64,000 bases of DNA, taken from Fodinibius saliphilus. GTDB taxonomy: Bacteria > Bacteroidota > Rhodothermia > Balneolales > Balneolaceae. This document shows positions 44,631 to 54,521 of the stretch, in pieces. The first letter of the stretch is position 1, and the number at the start of each line of letters is the position of its first letter. The DNA lies in the NCBI RefSeq assembly GCF_005869845.1, contig NZ_VAWF01000002.1, positions 434,001-498,000 of the forward strand, in the 5' to 3' direction. Made by a program: the position numbers and the translations under genes. The notes below the pieces were generated by a model. The model saw only the letters and a program-made list of their open reading frames with translations, was not told where the DNA came from and did no database searches.

Positions 44631-46043
44631 TTACTTCCCGATACAGAAGCGTGAGAAGATACTGTCCAGAATATCTTCGGTGGTGATCTCACCGGTAATA
44701 GTGCCAAGATGTTTTAGGGCCGAACGTAAATCAATAGAAAGGAAGTCACCTGTCATTCCTCGGTCAAGAGCTTGTAGAGCACTTTGTACATCTTGCTGGG
44801 CCTTTTCCAACGCATCGCGGTGTCGGCTTGAAGTGACTAATAAGCTGGAAGAATCATAATGTTTATTCTCGAGGGCTCGGCGTTTCATCAGTTTTTTAAG
44901 CTTATCAATGGCTTCTCCCTCTAAAGCTGAAATTTTAAGATCATAATCGATGCGCTCATCATCAATATCCAGTGCAATATCTTTTTTGGTTCCGATTAGA
45001 ATAAAAGGAGTCTCACCAGCATTTTTTTGAAGCTTGGCAATCTCCTCACGTTCTTCAATGGTGATCTCGCTCGAAAGATCTTTTAAATACACAACGAGAT
45101 CTGCTTTCTCAAAAGCTTGTTGCGACCGTTTTACACCTTCAGCTTCCACTACATCCGTAGTATCTCGCAATCCTGCGGTATCAGTAAGCTTAAACCGTAA
45201 GCCATCATAACTCCAGTCCACATCGATGGTATCACGCGTTGTGCCGGCAATTTCAGTAACTATAGCACGATCTTTGCCAACCAAGGTATTTAACAGGGTG
45301 GACTTACCGGCATTGGGCAGTCCAATAAAAACTGTGCGAACACCATGTTTGACGAGGCGTCCCGTTTCGTAGGTGGCTAAAAGCTCATCGATTTCTTCAT
45401 CTAACTCTTCTAGTAGTTCTTGTAGCTGTTTTTTATCGGCGAACTCTACATCTTCTTCTACAAAATCCAACTCAAGTTCAACCATTGCAGTAGCATCAAT
45501 GATCTGCTGACGAAACTGTTTAATATGTTCACCGAGTCGCCCTTCGAGTTGTTGGTGGGCGGCATCGAGGGCTTTCTTACTTTTTGCATGTATAAGGTCG
45601 GCTACCGCTTCAGCTTGGCTTAGTTCCAGTTTGCCGTTTAAGAAGGCTCGTTGGGTAAACTCTCCGGGCTCTGCAGATCTTACGCCAAGGGTGAGCATAG
45701 TCTCTAATACAGCTTGTGTGACTAATACTCCTCCGTGGCACGAAATCTCTACGGTTTCTTCTCCGGTATAAGATCTTGGAGAGCGAAATACCGTAACCAG
45801 CACTTCATCAACCATCTTTTCATCTTTGTCAACAATATTACCAAAGTGGACAGTGTGTGATTCTTGTTGACGAAGATCTTTGCCAGTAAATGCGTCATTA
45901 ACAATTGCAACGGCATTTTCTCCGGAAACACGAATGACAGCTATACCCCCTTCGCCAACAGGTGTAGCAATGGCAGCAATGGGTTCGCGTTCATTAATTT
46001 CTTGGGATTTCTCTTCGCCACTAGCTGTTTCTTTGTTGTTCAT
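44631..46043 (-). CDS. mnmE: tRNA uridine-5-carboxymethylaminomethyl modification GTPase
   Basis: A 470-residue MnmE (TrmE). N-terminal folate-binding domain (IAAIATPVGEGGIAVIRVSG...), central G domain with GLPNAGKSTLLNTL, DTAGLRDT and GTKKD, and the C-terminal FCIGK motif with the catalytic cysteine. It works with MnmG on wobble uridines of tRNA. Length normal. Alone on its transcript. Confidence 0.98.
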   Translation of the reverse strand: MNNKETASGEEKSQEINEREPIAAIATPVGEGGIAVIRVSGENAVAIVNDAFTGKDLRQQESHTVHFGNIVDKDEKMVDEVLVTVFRSPRSYTGEETVEISCHGGVLVTQAVLETMLTLGVRSAEPGEFTQRAFLNGKLELSQAEAVADLIHAKSKKALDAAHQQLEGRLGEHIKQFRQQIIDATAMVELELDFVEEDVEFADKKQLQELLEELDEEIDELLATYETGRLVKHGVRTVFIGLPNAGKSTLLNTLVGKDRAIVTEIAGTTRDTIDVDWSYDGLRFKLTDTAGLRDTTDVVEAEGVKRSQQAFEKADLVVYLKDLSSEITIEEREEIAKLQKNAGETPFILIGTKKDIALDIDDERIDYDLKISALEGEAIDKLKKLMKRRALENKHYDSSSLLVTSSRHRDALEKAQQDVQSALQALDRGMTGDFLSIDLRSALKHLGTITGEITTEDILDSIFSRFCIGK

Positions 46044-46448
46044 AGCTCCAAATATAATGAGTATACAGCCTTTATTCAGGGAGAGTCAATAGTTATTAAA
46101 TAACTAAATCTTGTTTTTACTAACAAAGTGATAATTCGTTTAATGCATAATTCTTTGTAATCAATGACTCTTACTTAATACAAATAAGATTTATTGGGCT
46201 GTTAATAGTCGTTGCAATATTTATTAATTGTCATGAGCTTGCAACAGTAGTAGGTACCCAGCTTCAGACTATTAAGCTGGAAAATGGTCGTGAGTGGGTT
46301 GTGCAGATTATTCTAACATCACTAAGGAACACTAATTGCGTTTACAACTAATATCAGAAAAGTTGACAGCTCGAATGAAATAAAAAAACCTGCCAGGGTT
46401 TACAGCCTGGCAGGCTTAAATGTTTAGAATACATACTATTAACAGCTG
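46044..46448. other. gene-free spacer between mnmE and the peptide transporter
   Basis: About 400 bases of AT-rich sequence with no credible gene, RNA or promoter that I can support, apart from the transporter's terminator near 46381-46416. Confidence 0.5.
46381..46416 (-). terminator. intrinsic terminator of the peptide transporter gene
   Basis: CCTGCCAGG (46389-46397) and CCTGGCAGG (46406-46414) form a perfect 9-bp stem; on the minus strand it is followed by TTTTTTTATTTC. Located 30 bases beyond the transporter stop. Confidence 0.9.
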
Positions 46449-48149
46449 TTACTCCACGTCACCCATTAACTTTTTAACGCCGGGACTGGCAAGGAGTGCA
46501 ATAATTCCACCACCACCAACAATCATAGCTACGCTCCAGAATAGGTTGGTAGGAGCCAAGGTTTCAAGTTGCCCAGCCACTAATCCTGCGAAAAGGTTCC
46601 CAAGTGCTGCGGCTACAAACCATACGCCCATCATCTGACTTACCCGGCTTTTAGGGGCCAGCTTTGTCATCGATGAAAGGCCAACAGGTGATAAGCAGAG
46701 CTCACCGGCTGTGTGTAGGAAATAGGTAACAATAAGCCAGGATACAGATACCGGAGCATCAGGACTGGCATTTGCAGCTCCCCAAGAGAGAACAAAGAAT
46801 CCGGCAGCAAGTCCTAAAAGTCCAAGCCCAAATTTAACAGGTATGGAGGGGTTTGAGTTTCGAGCGGCTAACCAAGTCCATAACCAACCAAAGATAGGTG
46901 CAAAAATCACAATAAAGGTTGGGTTAATTAGCTGTAGAGTACTTGCAGGAGTTTCCCATCCAATACCAATTTGCTGGAAAACCCAGTATAAGAAGGCTAA
47001 AATACCCACAGCTGAAACAGCAATAACCCATTTGGCAAGACTCCAGAGATCATTCCTTTTAAAGATACGGTACACAAGGTAAGCGGTAGGAATAGCTAAA
47101 ATAGCCGTAATGATTGCTGCGCCCCCGTTAAATAAAAAGGAACTTGGTCCAAATGATCTCTCGGTTAGATCTTTAGCAAAGAGGTTAAGCGAAGATCCGG
47201 CCTGTTCAAATCCGCTCCAGAAGAGAGCAGCTAAGATAAAGAGCCAGAAAATAACGCCCAGTCGTTTTTGTTCTTCTTTATTGTGTCCGCCAAAGAAGAT
47301 GATATAGATAAAGAACAGTATGGTAATTGCAACAGCACCATATCCCAAATAACCAGCAATTTCTTCGAGTGTAACACTAACTACACCTGAAGTGATAAGA
47401 AATCCGAATAATACAAGAGCTGCGGCAATGAACGAGACAATTCCGTAAAAGCGCCGGCTGCGTGTTTTAATTACTTCTTCCGGTTCTCCGGTTTTTAGTT
47501 TTCCTGCTTCTCCAAGAAATTTATCTCCAATTTTATATGAGATCAATCCAAGAAGCATTCCAAATCCGGCTAATGAAAACCCATAGTGCCAGTTATACCC
47601 TTCACCGAGCATTCCACAAAGAAGGGGGCCTAAAATAGCACCAAAGTTGATTCCCATGTAGAATATTGAAAATCCGGCATCACGAGTGGCGCCACCTTCC
47701 GGGTATATATCACCGACCATCGAGCTCACATTGGGCTTAAGTAGACCTGTGCCAATTACAATTAGTGCTAATCCAATGAAAAAGAATGTAGTAGTGGGAA
47801 TGGCCATGCTGAAATGTCCGGCAGCAATTATACAACCACCTACAAATACCGCTTTCCGTTGTCCCCAAATATTATCTGCGACCCATCCTCCCGGTAATGA
47901 AAGCACATATACAAAAAAGGTATAAAGGCCATAAATGGCAGTAGCTTTGCCAACACTAAAACCTAAGCCAGGGTTACTCCCAACTGCTTCTGCCGTCATA
48001 AAAAGAACAAGCAGGGCACGCATTCCATAATAACTGAAGCGTTCCCATAGCTCGGTAAAAAATAAAGTAGAGAGCGCCCTGGGGTGTCCAAAGAAGTCTC
48101 TGTGCTGAGAGGCTGCTGCCCCATCTGTTACCTGTTGTCCATTTGCCAT
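46449..48149 (-). CDS. peptide:proton symporter, POT/PTR family
   Basis: A 566-residue, about 14-helix MFS protein importing di- and tripeptides. PTR motifs are plain: FFTELWERFSYYGMRALLVLF near the N-terminus, GGWVADNIWGQRKAVFVGG, and FSIFYMGINFGAILGPLLCG. I prefer the ATG at 48149, which has AAGGA six to seven bases upstream; an upstream in-frame ATG at 48179 would add 10 residues. In this organism it may feed amino acids to the hut genes nearby, though no direct link is visible. Confidence 0.93.
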   Translation of the reverse strand: MANGQQVTDGAAASQHRDFFGHPRALSTLFFTELWERFSYYGMRALLVLFMTAEAVGSNPGLGFSVGKATAIYGLYTFFVYVLSLPGGWVADNIWGQRKAVFVGGCIIAAGHFSMAIPTTTFFFIGLALIVIGTGLLKPNVSSMVGDIYPEGGATRDAGFSIFYMGINFGAILGPLLCGMLGEGYNWHYGFSLAGFGMLLGLISYKIGDKFLGEAGKLKTGEPEEVIKTRSRRFYGIVSFIAAALVLFGFLITSGVVSVTLEEIAGYLGYGAVAITILFFIYIIFFGGHNKEEQKRLGVIFWLFILAALFWSGFEQAGSSLNLFAKDLTERSFGPSSFLFNGGAAIITAILAIPTAYLVYRIFKRNDLWSLAKWVIAVSAVGILAFLYWVFQQIGIGWETPASTLQLINPTFIVIFAPIFGWLWTWLAARNSNPSIPVKFGLGLLGLAAGFFVLSWGAANASPDAPVSVSWLIVTYFLHTAGELCLSPVGLSSMTKLAPKSRVSQMMGVWFVAAALGNLFAGLVAGQLETLAPTNLFWSVAMIVGGGGIIALLASPGVKKLMGDVE

Positions 48150-48376
48150 TGATATTCCTTGCTTTAGTTCAACATACAATTTGAAAATTCATATCCACGC
48201 CGTGCATGATAATTAAACCGTTTTAGTGAAGCAACTTCAAAAATGATACAATAAGGAAGTTACTTTATAAAAGTTTTAGTGTGAATGTTATCGCAAATTC
48301 ATGTTATAAGGAAAAGGATTAGACTTATTACAGCGGCTCTGTTACCTTTGGAAAAAAAATAAACTAGGAGAATACA

Positions 48377-50047
48377 ATGAGTACTGATACCGGAGTAGTT
48401 AAGAACATAAAAGCACCAACAGGAACCGAAATAGAATGTAAGGGGTGGCATCAGGAAGCGGCCATGCGGATGTTGATGAATAATCTGGATCCTGATGTGG
48501 CAGAGAAACCCGATGACCTTATTGTGTATGGAGGAAGCGGGAAAGCCGCCCGTAACTGGGAATGCTATCATAAAATTCTGGAAACGTTGAAACGTCTTGA
48601 AAATGATGAAACGATGCTGGTGCAAAGTGGTAAGCCGGTTGGGGTATTTCGCACTCATGAAGAAGCTCCTCGTGTGCTTATTGCCAATTCTCATTTAGTA
48701 CCAAACTGGGCTAATTGGGATAAGTTCCGGGAGCTTGAAAAGAAAGGCTTGACCATGTATGGCCAAATGACGGCGGGCTCTTGGATCTATATTGGGACAC
48801 AGGGCATTCTGCAGGGGACGTATGAGACTTTTGCTGAATGTGCGAGACAGAAATTTGACGGTACGTTGCAGGGACAACTACTGGTAACAGCTGGTCTTGG
48901 TGGCATGGGGGGAGCGCAGCCACTGGCAGCAACGATGAATGGTGCGGCTTGTATTGGAATTGAAGTAGATGAGCACCGTATCGATCGGCGCGTTGAAACA
49001 GGCTATTGTGATATCAAGTGTACCAACCTCGATGAAGCTCTTGAAAAAGCACTGGATGCTAAAGAAAAAGGGGAAGCGTTGTCTATTGGTCTATTGGGTA
49101 ATGTTGCTGAAGTTTTACCTGCAATGTTAGAAAAAGGAGTTATTCCCGATGTACTTACTGATCAGACTTCTGCGCATGATTTGCATGTAGGATATATTCC
49201 AGCCGGTATGTCACTTGAGGAGGCGGCCGAAGAGCGAGAGTTGAATCCTGAGATGTACCAAGAGGCAGTGCTGGATTCTATGGTTACTCATGTGGATACT
49301 ATGCTAAAAATGCAGAAAAAAGGGGCCATTACGTTTGATTACGGCAATAATCTTCGGGGACAGGTGGCCGACCATCGGGGGATGCAAGAGGCATTTAACT
49401 TCCCGGGTTTTGTGCCTGCTTTTATTCGTCCGTTATTTTGCCGTGGTTCCGGTCCGTTCCGTTGGGCTGCTCTTTCCGGTAATCCTGATGATATTTATAC
49501 TACGGATAAAGCGGTGCTGGAGACCTTTCCTGAAAAAGCAGCGCTTGCCCGTTGGATTGAAAAGGCGCAAGACCAAGTGCAGTTTCAAGGGCTGCCGTCT
49601 CGAATTTGCTGGCTGGAGTATGGTGAGCGTGCTGAAATGGGAGCTAAATTCAATTGGTTGGTCAAAAAAGGAAAGGTTGATGCCCCATTGGTTATTGGTC
49701 GTGATCACCTGGATACGGGTTCTGTGGCCTCACCTAATCGTGAAACTGAATCAATGAAAGACGGATCAGATGCGATTGCGGATTGGCCTTTGTTGAACGC
49801 GATGCTGAATACAGCCAGCGGTGCCAGTTGGGTATCACTGCATCACGGTGGTGGCGTAGGTATTGGCTATTCTATTCATGCCGGAATGGTGTGTGTGGCT
49901 GATGGTACTGAAATGGCCGATGAGCGATTGCAACGGGTGTTAACAAATGACCCGGGTAGTGGGGTAATGCGTCACGCTGATGCAGGATACGATGAGGCAG
50001 TGCAAACAGCTAAAGAGCGCGGATTAGATCTGCCGATGGTGGATTAG
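48377..50047 (+). CDS. hutU: urocanate hydratase
   Basis: A 556-residue NAD-dependent enzyme that hydrates urocanate to imidazolonepropionate, step two of histidine degradation. Hallmarks: [14 protein letters not shown] near residue 48, [16 protein letters not shown] near 180, [11 protein letters not shown], the catalytic-cysteine block [13 protein letters not shown], and [17 protein letters not shown]. Length normal. The other hut genes lie 6 to 15 kb downstream, not adjacent. Confidence 0.98.
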   Translation: MSTDTGVVKNIKAPTGTEIECKGWHQEAAMRMLMNNLDPDVAEKPDDLIVYGGSGKAARNWECYHKILETLKRLENDETMLVQSGKPVGVFRTHEEAPRVLIANSHLVPNWANWDKFRELEKKGLTMYGQMTAGSWIYIGTQGILQGTYETFAECARQKFDGTLQGQLLVTAGLGGMGGAQPLAATMNGAACIGIEVDEHRIDRRVETGYCDIKCTNLDEALEKALDAKEKGEALSIGLLGNVAEVLPAMLEKGVIPDVLTDQTSAHDLHVGYIPAGMSLEEAAEERELNPEMYQEAVLDSMVTHVDTMLKMQKKGAITFDYGNNLRGQVADHRGMQEAFNFPGFVPAFIRPLFCRGSGPFRWAALSGNPDDIYTTDKAVLETFPEKAALARWIEKAQDQVQFQGLPSRICWLEYGERAEMGAKFNWLVKKGKVDAPLVIGRDHLDTGSVASPNRETESMKDGSDAIADWPLLNAMLNTASGASWVSLHHGGGVGIGYSIHAGMVCVADGTEMADERLQRVLTNDPGSGVMRHADAGYDEAVQTAKERGLDLPMVD

Positions 50048-50326
50048 ATTTTGCAGACTGGTATTATGTCACCTTTATTTGATAATAAAATTTACGATGG
50101 ATGGGGTGCATACCCGTCCATTAATTAGCTTAAACATATGGGTGGGTTTTATTAAATATTTTACCATCTTTTAAAGATTAAAAGACGGATTAACAATCTG
50201 TCTACCTTAATAAGAGAGATGAGTAACTGCAAAAGAAAGCTGACTCATTAGCAACTCGTCTAATTATTTGGGTTATTGGTCGTACTTATTACTTTAATCA
50301 GGCAAACAAAGTAATTCCGGTGATCT

Positions 50327-51529
50327 ATGTCCAATTCTATTCCCAAGCGTATTCTTCCGGTTATTGTGGTGGCCCAATTTGCAGGCACTTCTCTTTGGTT
50401 TGCAGGTAATGCCGTTATACCTGATTTGGTTCAAGAACTGCAGCTCACAGAGATGGCAGTAGGATATATTACCTCTGCTGTACAGTTTGGGTTTATCAGT
50501 GGTACTCTATTGTTTGCATTGTTAAGTGTAGCAGACCGTATTTCTCCCAGTAAGGTTTTTGTGGGATGCGCTCTTTTTGGAGCTGCCTTTAATACGTTGA
50601 CGGTATATTCCGATACTTTTCTATTGTTAATGATCAGTAGATTTTGCACTGGTTTTTTCTTGGCCGGAATCTACCCGGTGGGTATGAAAATTGCCTCCGA
50701 TTGGCACAGAGAGGGATTGGGAAAAGCGCTTGGATACTTGGTAGGTGCCCTTGTGGTAGGTACCGCATTTCCACACCTGATCAAGTACCTAGCGGCCGAT
50801 CTCCCATGGCGAACTATTCTGTTTGCTACCTCTGCATTCTCTGCTCTCGGTGGAATGGTGCTCTATTTGGCAGTACCCGATGGTCCGTACCAAGGTAAGA
50901 AAGGGGACTTTGAGCCCTCAGTAATGTTTCGTTTGTTTAAGAATCATAACTTCCGTTCTGCAGCCTTTGGTTACTTCGGACATATGTGGGAGCTTTACAC
51001 TTTTTGGGCTTTTGTGCCACTGATGATTGGCTTTTATGCCGAAACCAATGGCGCAATTTATGGGGCGGTTCCACTATGGTCGTTCGCTATTATTGGCATA
51101 GGAGGAGTAAGCTGTGCGGTTGGGGGATACTGGGCCCTTAGAACAAGCAGCAAGAAAGTAGCTCTTGTTTCATTGGTGGGTTCGGGTATATGTTGTCTGC
51201 TTGTTCCTTTCGCCTTCGGAATTTCTTTTTATCTATTCATAAGTCTTCTGCTGATATGGGGCATTTTTGTAGTATCGGATTCGCCCCAGTTTTCTACCCT
51301 TGTAGCGCAGTCAGCCGATCGTGAATATGTAGCTACGGGATTAACAATAGTAAATAGCGTAGGTTTTGCTATTACTATTTTTAGTATTCAGTTGGTGAAT
51401 ATGATGTGGGCTCACTGGCAGAGTCCAGCTGTGTTTTTAGTGATGGCAGCAGGACCATTAGTGGGAGCAATTGCTATTATGAAATATCAGTTGTATCCAA
51501 AGAATAATGAAACTACTGTTTCGGAATAA
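50327..51529 (+). CDS. major facilitator superfamily transporter
   Basis: A 400-residue, about 12-helix MFS protein. FAGTSLWFAGNAVIPDL in helix 1 and GFFLAGIYPVGMKIASDWHREGLGKALGYLVGALVVG in helices 4-5 are typical of a cyanate/nitrate-like MFS branch, but the substrate is unclear. It lies 280 bases after hutU on the same strand; a histidine- or urocanate-uptake role would be a guess. It is followed by the DUF456 gene at a 42-base gap. Confidence 0.85.
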   Translation: MSNSIPKRILPVIVVAQFAGTSLWFAGNAVIPDLVQELQLTEMAVGYITSAVQFGFISGTLLFALLSVADRISPSKVFVGCALFGAAFNTLTVYSDTFLLLMISRFCTGFFLAGIYPVGMKIASDWHREGLGKALGYLVGALVVGTAFPHLIKYLAADLPWRTILFATSAFSALGGMVLYLAVPDGPYQGKKGDFEPSVMFRLFKNHNFRSAAFGYFGHMWELYTFWAFVPLMIGFYAETNGAIYGAVPLWSFAIIGIGGVSCAVGGYWALRTSSKKVALVSLVGSGICCLLVPFAFGISFYLFISLLLIWGIFVVSDSPQFSTLVAQSADREYVATGLTIVNSVGFAITIFSIQLVNMMWAHWQSPAVFLVMAAGPLVGAIAIMKYQLYPKNNETTVSE

Positions 51530-51571
51530 TCGTGTACAGTAATGAATGGATAAACCAAAATTAACATTCAT

Positions 51572-52042
51572 ATGGAAACAATTCTTGTCATTCTAGGAGG
51601 CCTTCTTATTGTCGCAGGGTTTATTGGAGCCTTATTACCGGTTGTACCCGGTCCGCCCATTAGTTATTTGGGGCTAGTTGTTCTTCAGTTAACTTCTGCT
51701 CATCCCTTTAGCTTGAAGTTTTTCATTATTTGGGCCCTTATTATAGCTATGCTAATGGTTCTAGATAATGTGATTCCTGCCTACGGTACAAAAAAGCTTG
51801 GCGGTTCTGCCTATGGTGTTTGGGGCTGTATTATGGGCATGCTAGTCGGGATATTCTTTTCTCCTATAGGATTAATAGTTGGTCCCTTGGCGGGTGCATT
51901 TATAGGTGAGCTGGTTGGTGGTAAAACCTCAGATCAGGCTATACGTTCTGCTGCTGGTTCTTTTTTGGGGTTCATGGCAAGTACTGTATTAAAGCTTATA
52001 GCCAGTGGAATGATGGGATATTACTTTTTTATGAATTTATAA
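51572..52042 (+). CDS. DUF456 domain membrane protein
   Basis: A 156-residue protein with about four membrane helices and the DUF456 pattern: GALLPVVPGPPISYLGLVVLQL near residues 22-43 and YGTKKLGGSAYGVWGCIMGMLVGIFF...GPLAGAFIGELVGGK. Function unknown. Probably co-transcribed with the MFS gene. It ends 22 bases from a converging methyltransferase. Confidence 0.88.
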   Translation: METILVILGGLLIVAGFIGALLPVVPGPPISYLGLVVLQLTSAHPFSLKFFIIWALIIAMLMVLDNVIPAYGTKKLGGSAYGVWGCIMGMLVGIFFSPIGLIVGPLAGAFIGELVGGKTSDQAIRSAAGSFLGFMASTVLKLIASGMMGYYFFMNL

Positions 52043-52064
52043 GAGCTTCTCATGGTAGTAATAG

Positions 52065-52724
52065 TTATTCCGGCTTTTGAAAAATGATCACCCGATCACC
52101 GGGAAATGTTACTGAAGTTTCCCAGTTATTAGCTAGCCACTGGAATGTTTTTTGGGTATAAAAGGTGACATGGGTTTCATCTAACCGGTAGTGCCAATTT
52201 GCAAAGAAAGATTTATCATTTTCAGCAAGCTTTGTCATGATTCCTAAATAGCCACCGGGTTTTAGGCAGTCCCAAAGTCTTTTGAACTCTTTTCGCGGAT
52301 AAAAAAGGTGCTCAACTACTTCAGTCGCAGTTATAAAATCATACCTTTTATTAAACACCGATTCATCATCTGCATAAAAGGGATCGTAGATATTAACCGC
52401 ATGTCCATGTTCTTCAAACATAAGATTGAGTGTTGGTCCCGGTCCGCAGCCAAAATCGAGTCCCTTGCTTTTCGGTTCCAGCAAGTCATTGAGTGGTTTA
52501 AAAAGTTGCCCCAAGAAGTTGCGATACCCCTTATCATTGGGATCATTTTCGTGCGTTTCATATCGTGCAAGCTCTTCATCAGTTGAGGGACGATCTTTAG
52601 GCGCTGCAAAAATTAGTTGACAGTTCTGGCACTGATAGTAGTCACTGGCATAATGCTCAGATTGGTCAGTATAAAAAAGTTGCACATCGTCACTGTTGCA
52701 TAAGATGCACGTTGATACAGGCAT
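52065..52724 (-). CDS. class I SAM-dependent methyltransferase with N-terminal zinc ribbon
   Basis: A 219-residue protein. Residues 1-40 carry two Cys pairs (CILC and CQNC), a zinc-ribbon-like element often preceding methyltransferases of this group; about 80-219 is a Methyltransf_23-like domain (LDFGCGPGPTLNLM, YDFITATEVVEHLFYP, LKPGGYLGIMTK). Substrate unknown. Confidence 0.87.
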   Translation of the reverse strand: MPVSTCILCNSDDVQLFYTDQSEHYASDYYQCQNCQLIFAAPKDRPSTDEELARYETHENDPNDKGYRNFLGQLFKPLNDLLEPKSKGLDFGCGPGPTLNLMFEEHGHAVNIYDPFYADDESVFNKRYDFITATEVVEHLFYPRKEFKRLWDCLKPGGYLGIMTKLAENDKSFFANWHYRLDETHVTFYTQKTFQWLANNWETSVTFPGDRVIIFQKPE

Positions 52725-52851
52725 ATTGTGTATAGGTTTATATCCATTAATTTTGTGTAAGATACAAATTGCTGTTCGCTTCTAATACACGGTTTTAAAA
52801 ATAGATGGATAGGTTGGGTACATTTAAGAATGGGATTTATTTTCCATATAT

Positions 52852-52869
52852 TGAATGAACGTTCATTCA
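52852..52869. promoter_or_regulatory. perfect 18-bp palindrome, likely TetR operator
   Basis: TGAATGAACGTTCATTCA, a gapless 18-bp palindrome, ends 34 bases before the start of the TetR gene. Many TetR repressors bind ATGAAC/GTTCAT half-sites of this kind next to their own gene. It probably controls the whole three-gene operon downstream. Confidence 0.8.
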
Positions 52870-52903
52870 TTGCTGTTCTTCTTAACAGACTGGGAAAAAT
52901 ATT

Positions 52904-53482
52904 ATGATGGAAGGTAAAAATAATGATAAACGTACTGCTGTATTATCAGCTACCCTAAACTTGGTAAGTAATCGCGGTTTTCATAACACTCCCATGGCAA
53001 AGATTGCTGAGCTGGCCGATGTCTCAGCCGGAACTATATATAATTATTTTAGTAATAAGCAGGATCTGGTTGATAGCTTATACCTTGAGATTAAAAATGC
53101 ATTTACTACAGCTGCATTTCAGGAGTATGATGAAGATATGCCAGTGAAAGAGGGGGTAAGATGCGTTTGGTTTAATATGATTGGATATAAAATGTCTAAC
53201 CAAAAGCAGGCAAATTTTCTATCACAGTGTGAAAATTCCCAAATTGTATCGGAGGCTGTACGGAAACGGGCTCTACAACATCTGCAACCACTGATAGAAT
53301 TGTGGGAACGAGGTCAAAAAGAGGGAACTATTCGAATGGTTTCCCCCTATTTGCTATATGCGTATGCCGTTTATCCGTTGTCATTTTTTGTCGCTATAGA
53401 AGAACGAAATGAATTTAAATTAACAAAAGAGATGCGTGAACAGTCATTTGAAATGGCTTGGAGTGCAATCTCATTAAAGTAA
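52904..53482 (+). CDS. TetR/AcrR-family transcriptional regulator
   Basis: A 192-residue one-component repressor. The N-terminal helix-turn-helix (NRGFHNTPMAKIAELADVSAGTIYNYFSNKQDLVDSLY, about residues 23-61) is canonical; the C-terminal helical domain would bind the inducer. The operator-like palindrome lies just upstream, and two oxidoreductase genes follow at 27- and 16-base gaps, suggesting it senses a reactive carbonyl or similar electrophile (as NemR does in E. coli). The inducer is not visible in the sequence. Confidence 0.92.
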   Translation: MMEGKNNDKRTAVLSATLNLVSNRGFHNTPMAKIAELADVSAGTIYNYFSNKQDLVDSLYLEIKNAFTTAAFQEYDEDMPVKEGVRCVWFNMIGYKMSNQKQANFLSQCENSQIVSEAVRKRALQHLQPLIELWERGQKEGTIRMVSPYLLYAYAVYPLSFFVAIEERNEFKLTKEMREQSFEMAWSAISLK

Positions 53483-53509
53483 TATATAATATATTTAAGA
53501 AGTGTTGAC

Positions 53510-54505
53510 ATGAATAAAGTAATAAAACTAGCAAATAGACCGACGGGAAAGCCTGTAAGTTCAGATTTTAAAATTGAAGAAATCAAAAAACCGTCTCCAT
53601 CTGATGGGGAAATGCTTTTAAAGCCCAAATTTGTTTCTGTAGATCCATATTTGCGGGGAAGAATGAGGGATGTAGAATCTTATGTTGACCCGTTTAAGCT
53701 GAATAAGGCGATTAGTTCACCAATAGTAGCGGAAGTTATATCCAGCGAAAATACATCATTTGAAAAAGGAGATTATGTAACAGCTGAATTGGAATGGAAA
53801 AAATATCAGCTTTCAAATGGTAATGGATTACGTAAGATAAATCCCGATTTAGCTCCCCTTTCTGCACATCTTGGGGTCTTGGGGCTGACAGGTATTGCAG
53901 CCTTTATTGGTCTGACAGAAATTGGTGTGCCCAAGGAGGAAGAGACGTTGGTTGTTTCTGGAGCCGCAGGAGCTGTAGGGAGTGTTGTCGGTCAAATTGG
54001 AAAAATAAAAGGGTGCCACGTAGTTGGTATTGCTGGATCAGATGAGAAAGTAGAGTTATTAAAGTCAAAATTCGGATTTGATGCCGCTATTAATTATAAG
54101 ACTACAGAAAATATGAGTAATGCTATATCACAGGCCGCAGAAAGCGGAGTTGATGTTTATTTTGATAATGTAGCAGGCGATATATCGGATGGGGTATACC
54201 AAAACATGAATAATTTTGGGCGTATTATAAACTGTGGAGCTATCGCACTTTATAATGCGACTTCAGTGCCGACCGGACCGCGCTTAGAGCCAATGATGGT
54301 ACAAAAACGACTTTCGATGCAGGGATTTATTGTAAGCGATTACCAGGAAAAGTTCCCCGAAGCAGTGAAACAGTTGGCGAAATGGCTTAAAAAAGGGGAG
54401 CTGGAATATGCAGAAACTATTGTAGAGGGGTTTGATAACATCCCCAATGCTTTTTTAGGTCTTTTCGAAGGAGATAACAAAGGAAAAATGATAGTGAAAA
54501 TTTAA
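53510..54505 (+). CDS. NADP-dependent MDR-family enone/aldehyde reductase (CurA-like)
   Basis: A 331-residue zinc-free medium-chain reductase of the leukotriene-B4-dehydrogenase/curcumin-reductase group. MLLKPKFVSVDPYLRGRM near residue 35-55, VSGAAGAVGSVVGQIGKIKGCHVVGIAGS as the NADP loop near 149-177, and GVDVYFDNVAGD are typical. It reduces activated double bonds of enones or enals. Middle gene of the TetR-controlled operon. Confidence 0.92.
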   Translation: MNKVIKLANRPTGKPVSSDFKIEEIKKPSPSDGEMLLKPKFVSVDPYLRGRMRDVESYVDPFKLNKAISSPIVAEVISSENTSFEKGDYVTAELEWKKYQLSNGNGLRKINPDLAPLSAHLGVLGLTGIAAFIGLTEIGVPKEEETLVVSGAAGAVGSVVGQIGKIKGCHVVGIAGSDEKVELLKSKFGFDAAINYKTTENMSNAISQAAESGVDVYFDNVAGDISDGVYQNMNNFGRIINCGAIALYNATSVPTGPRLEPMMVQKRLSMQGFIVSDYQEKFPEAVKQLAKWLKKGELEYAETIVEGFDNIPNAFLGLFEGDNKGKMIVKI

Positions 54506-54521
54506 AATTAGCTAAATAAGT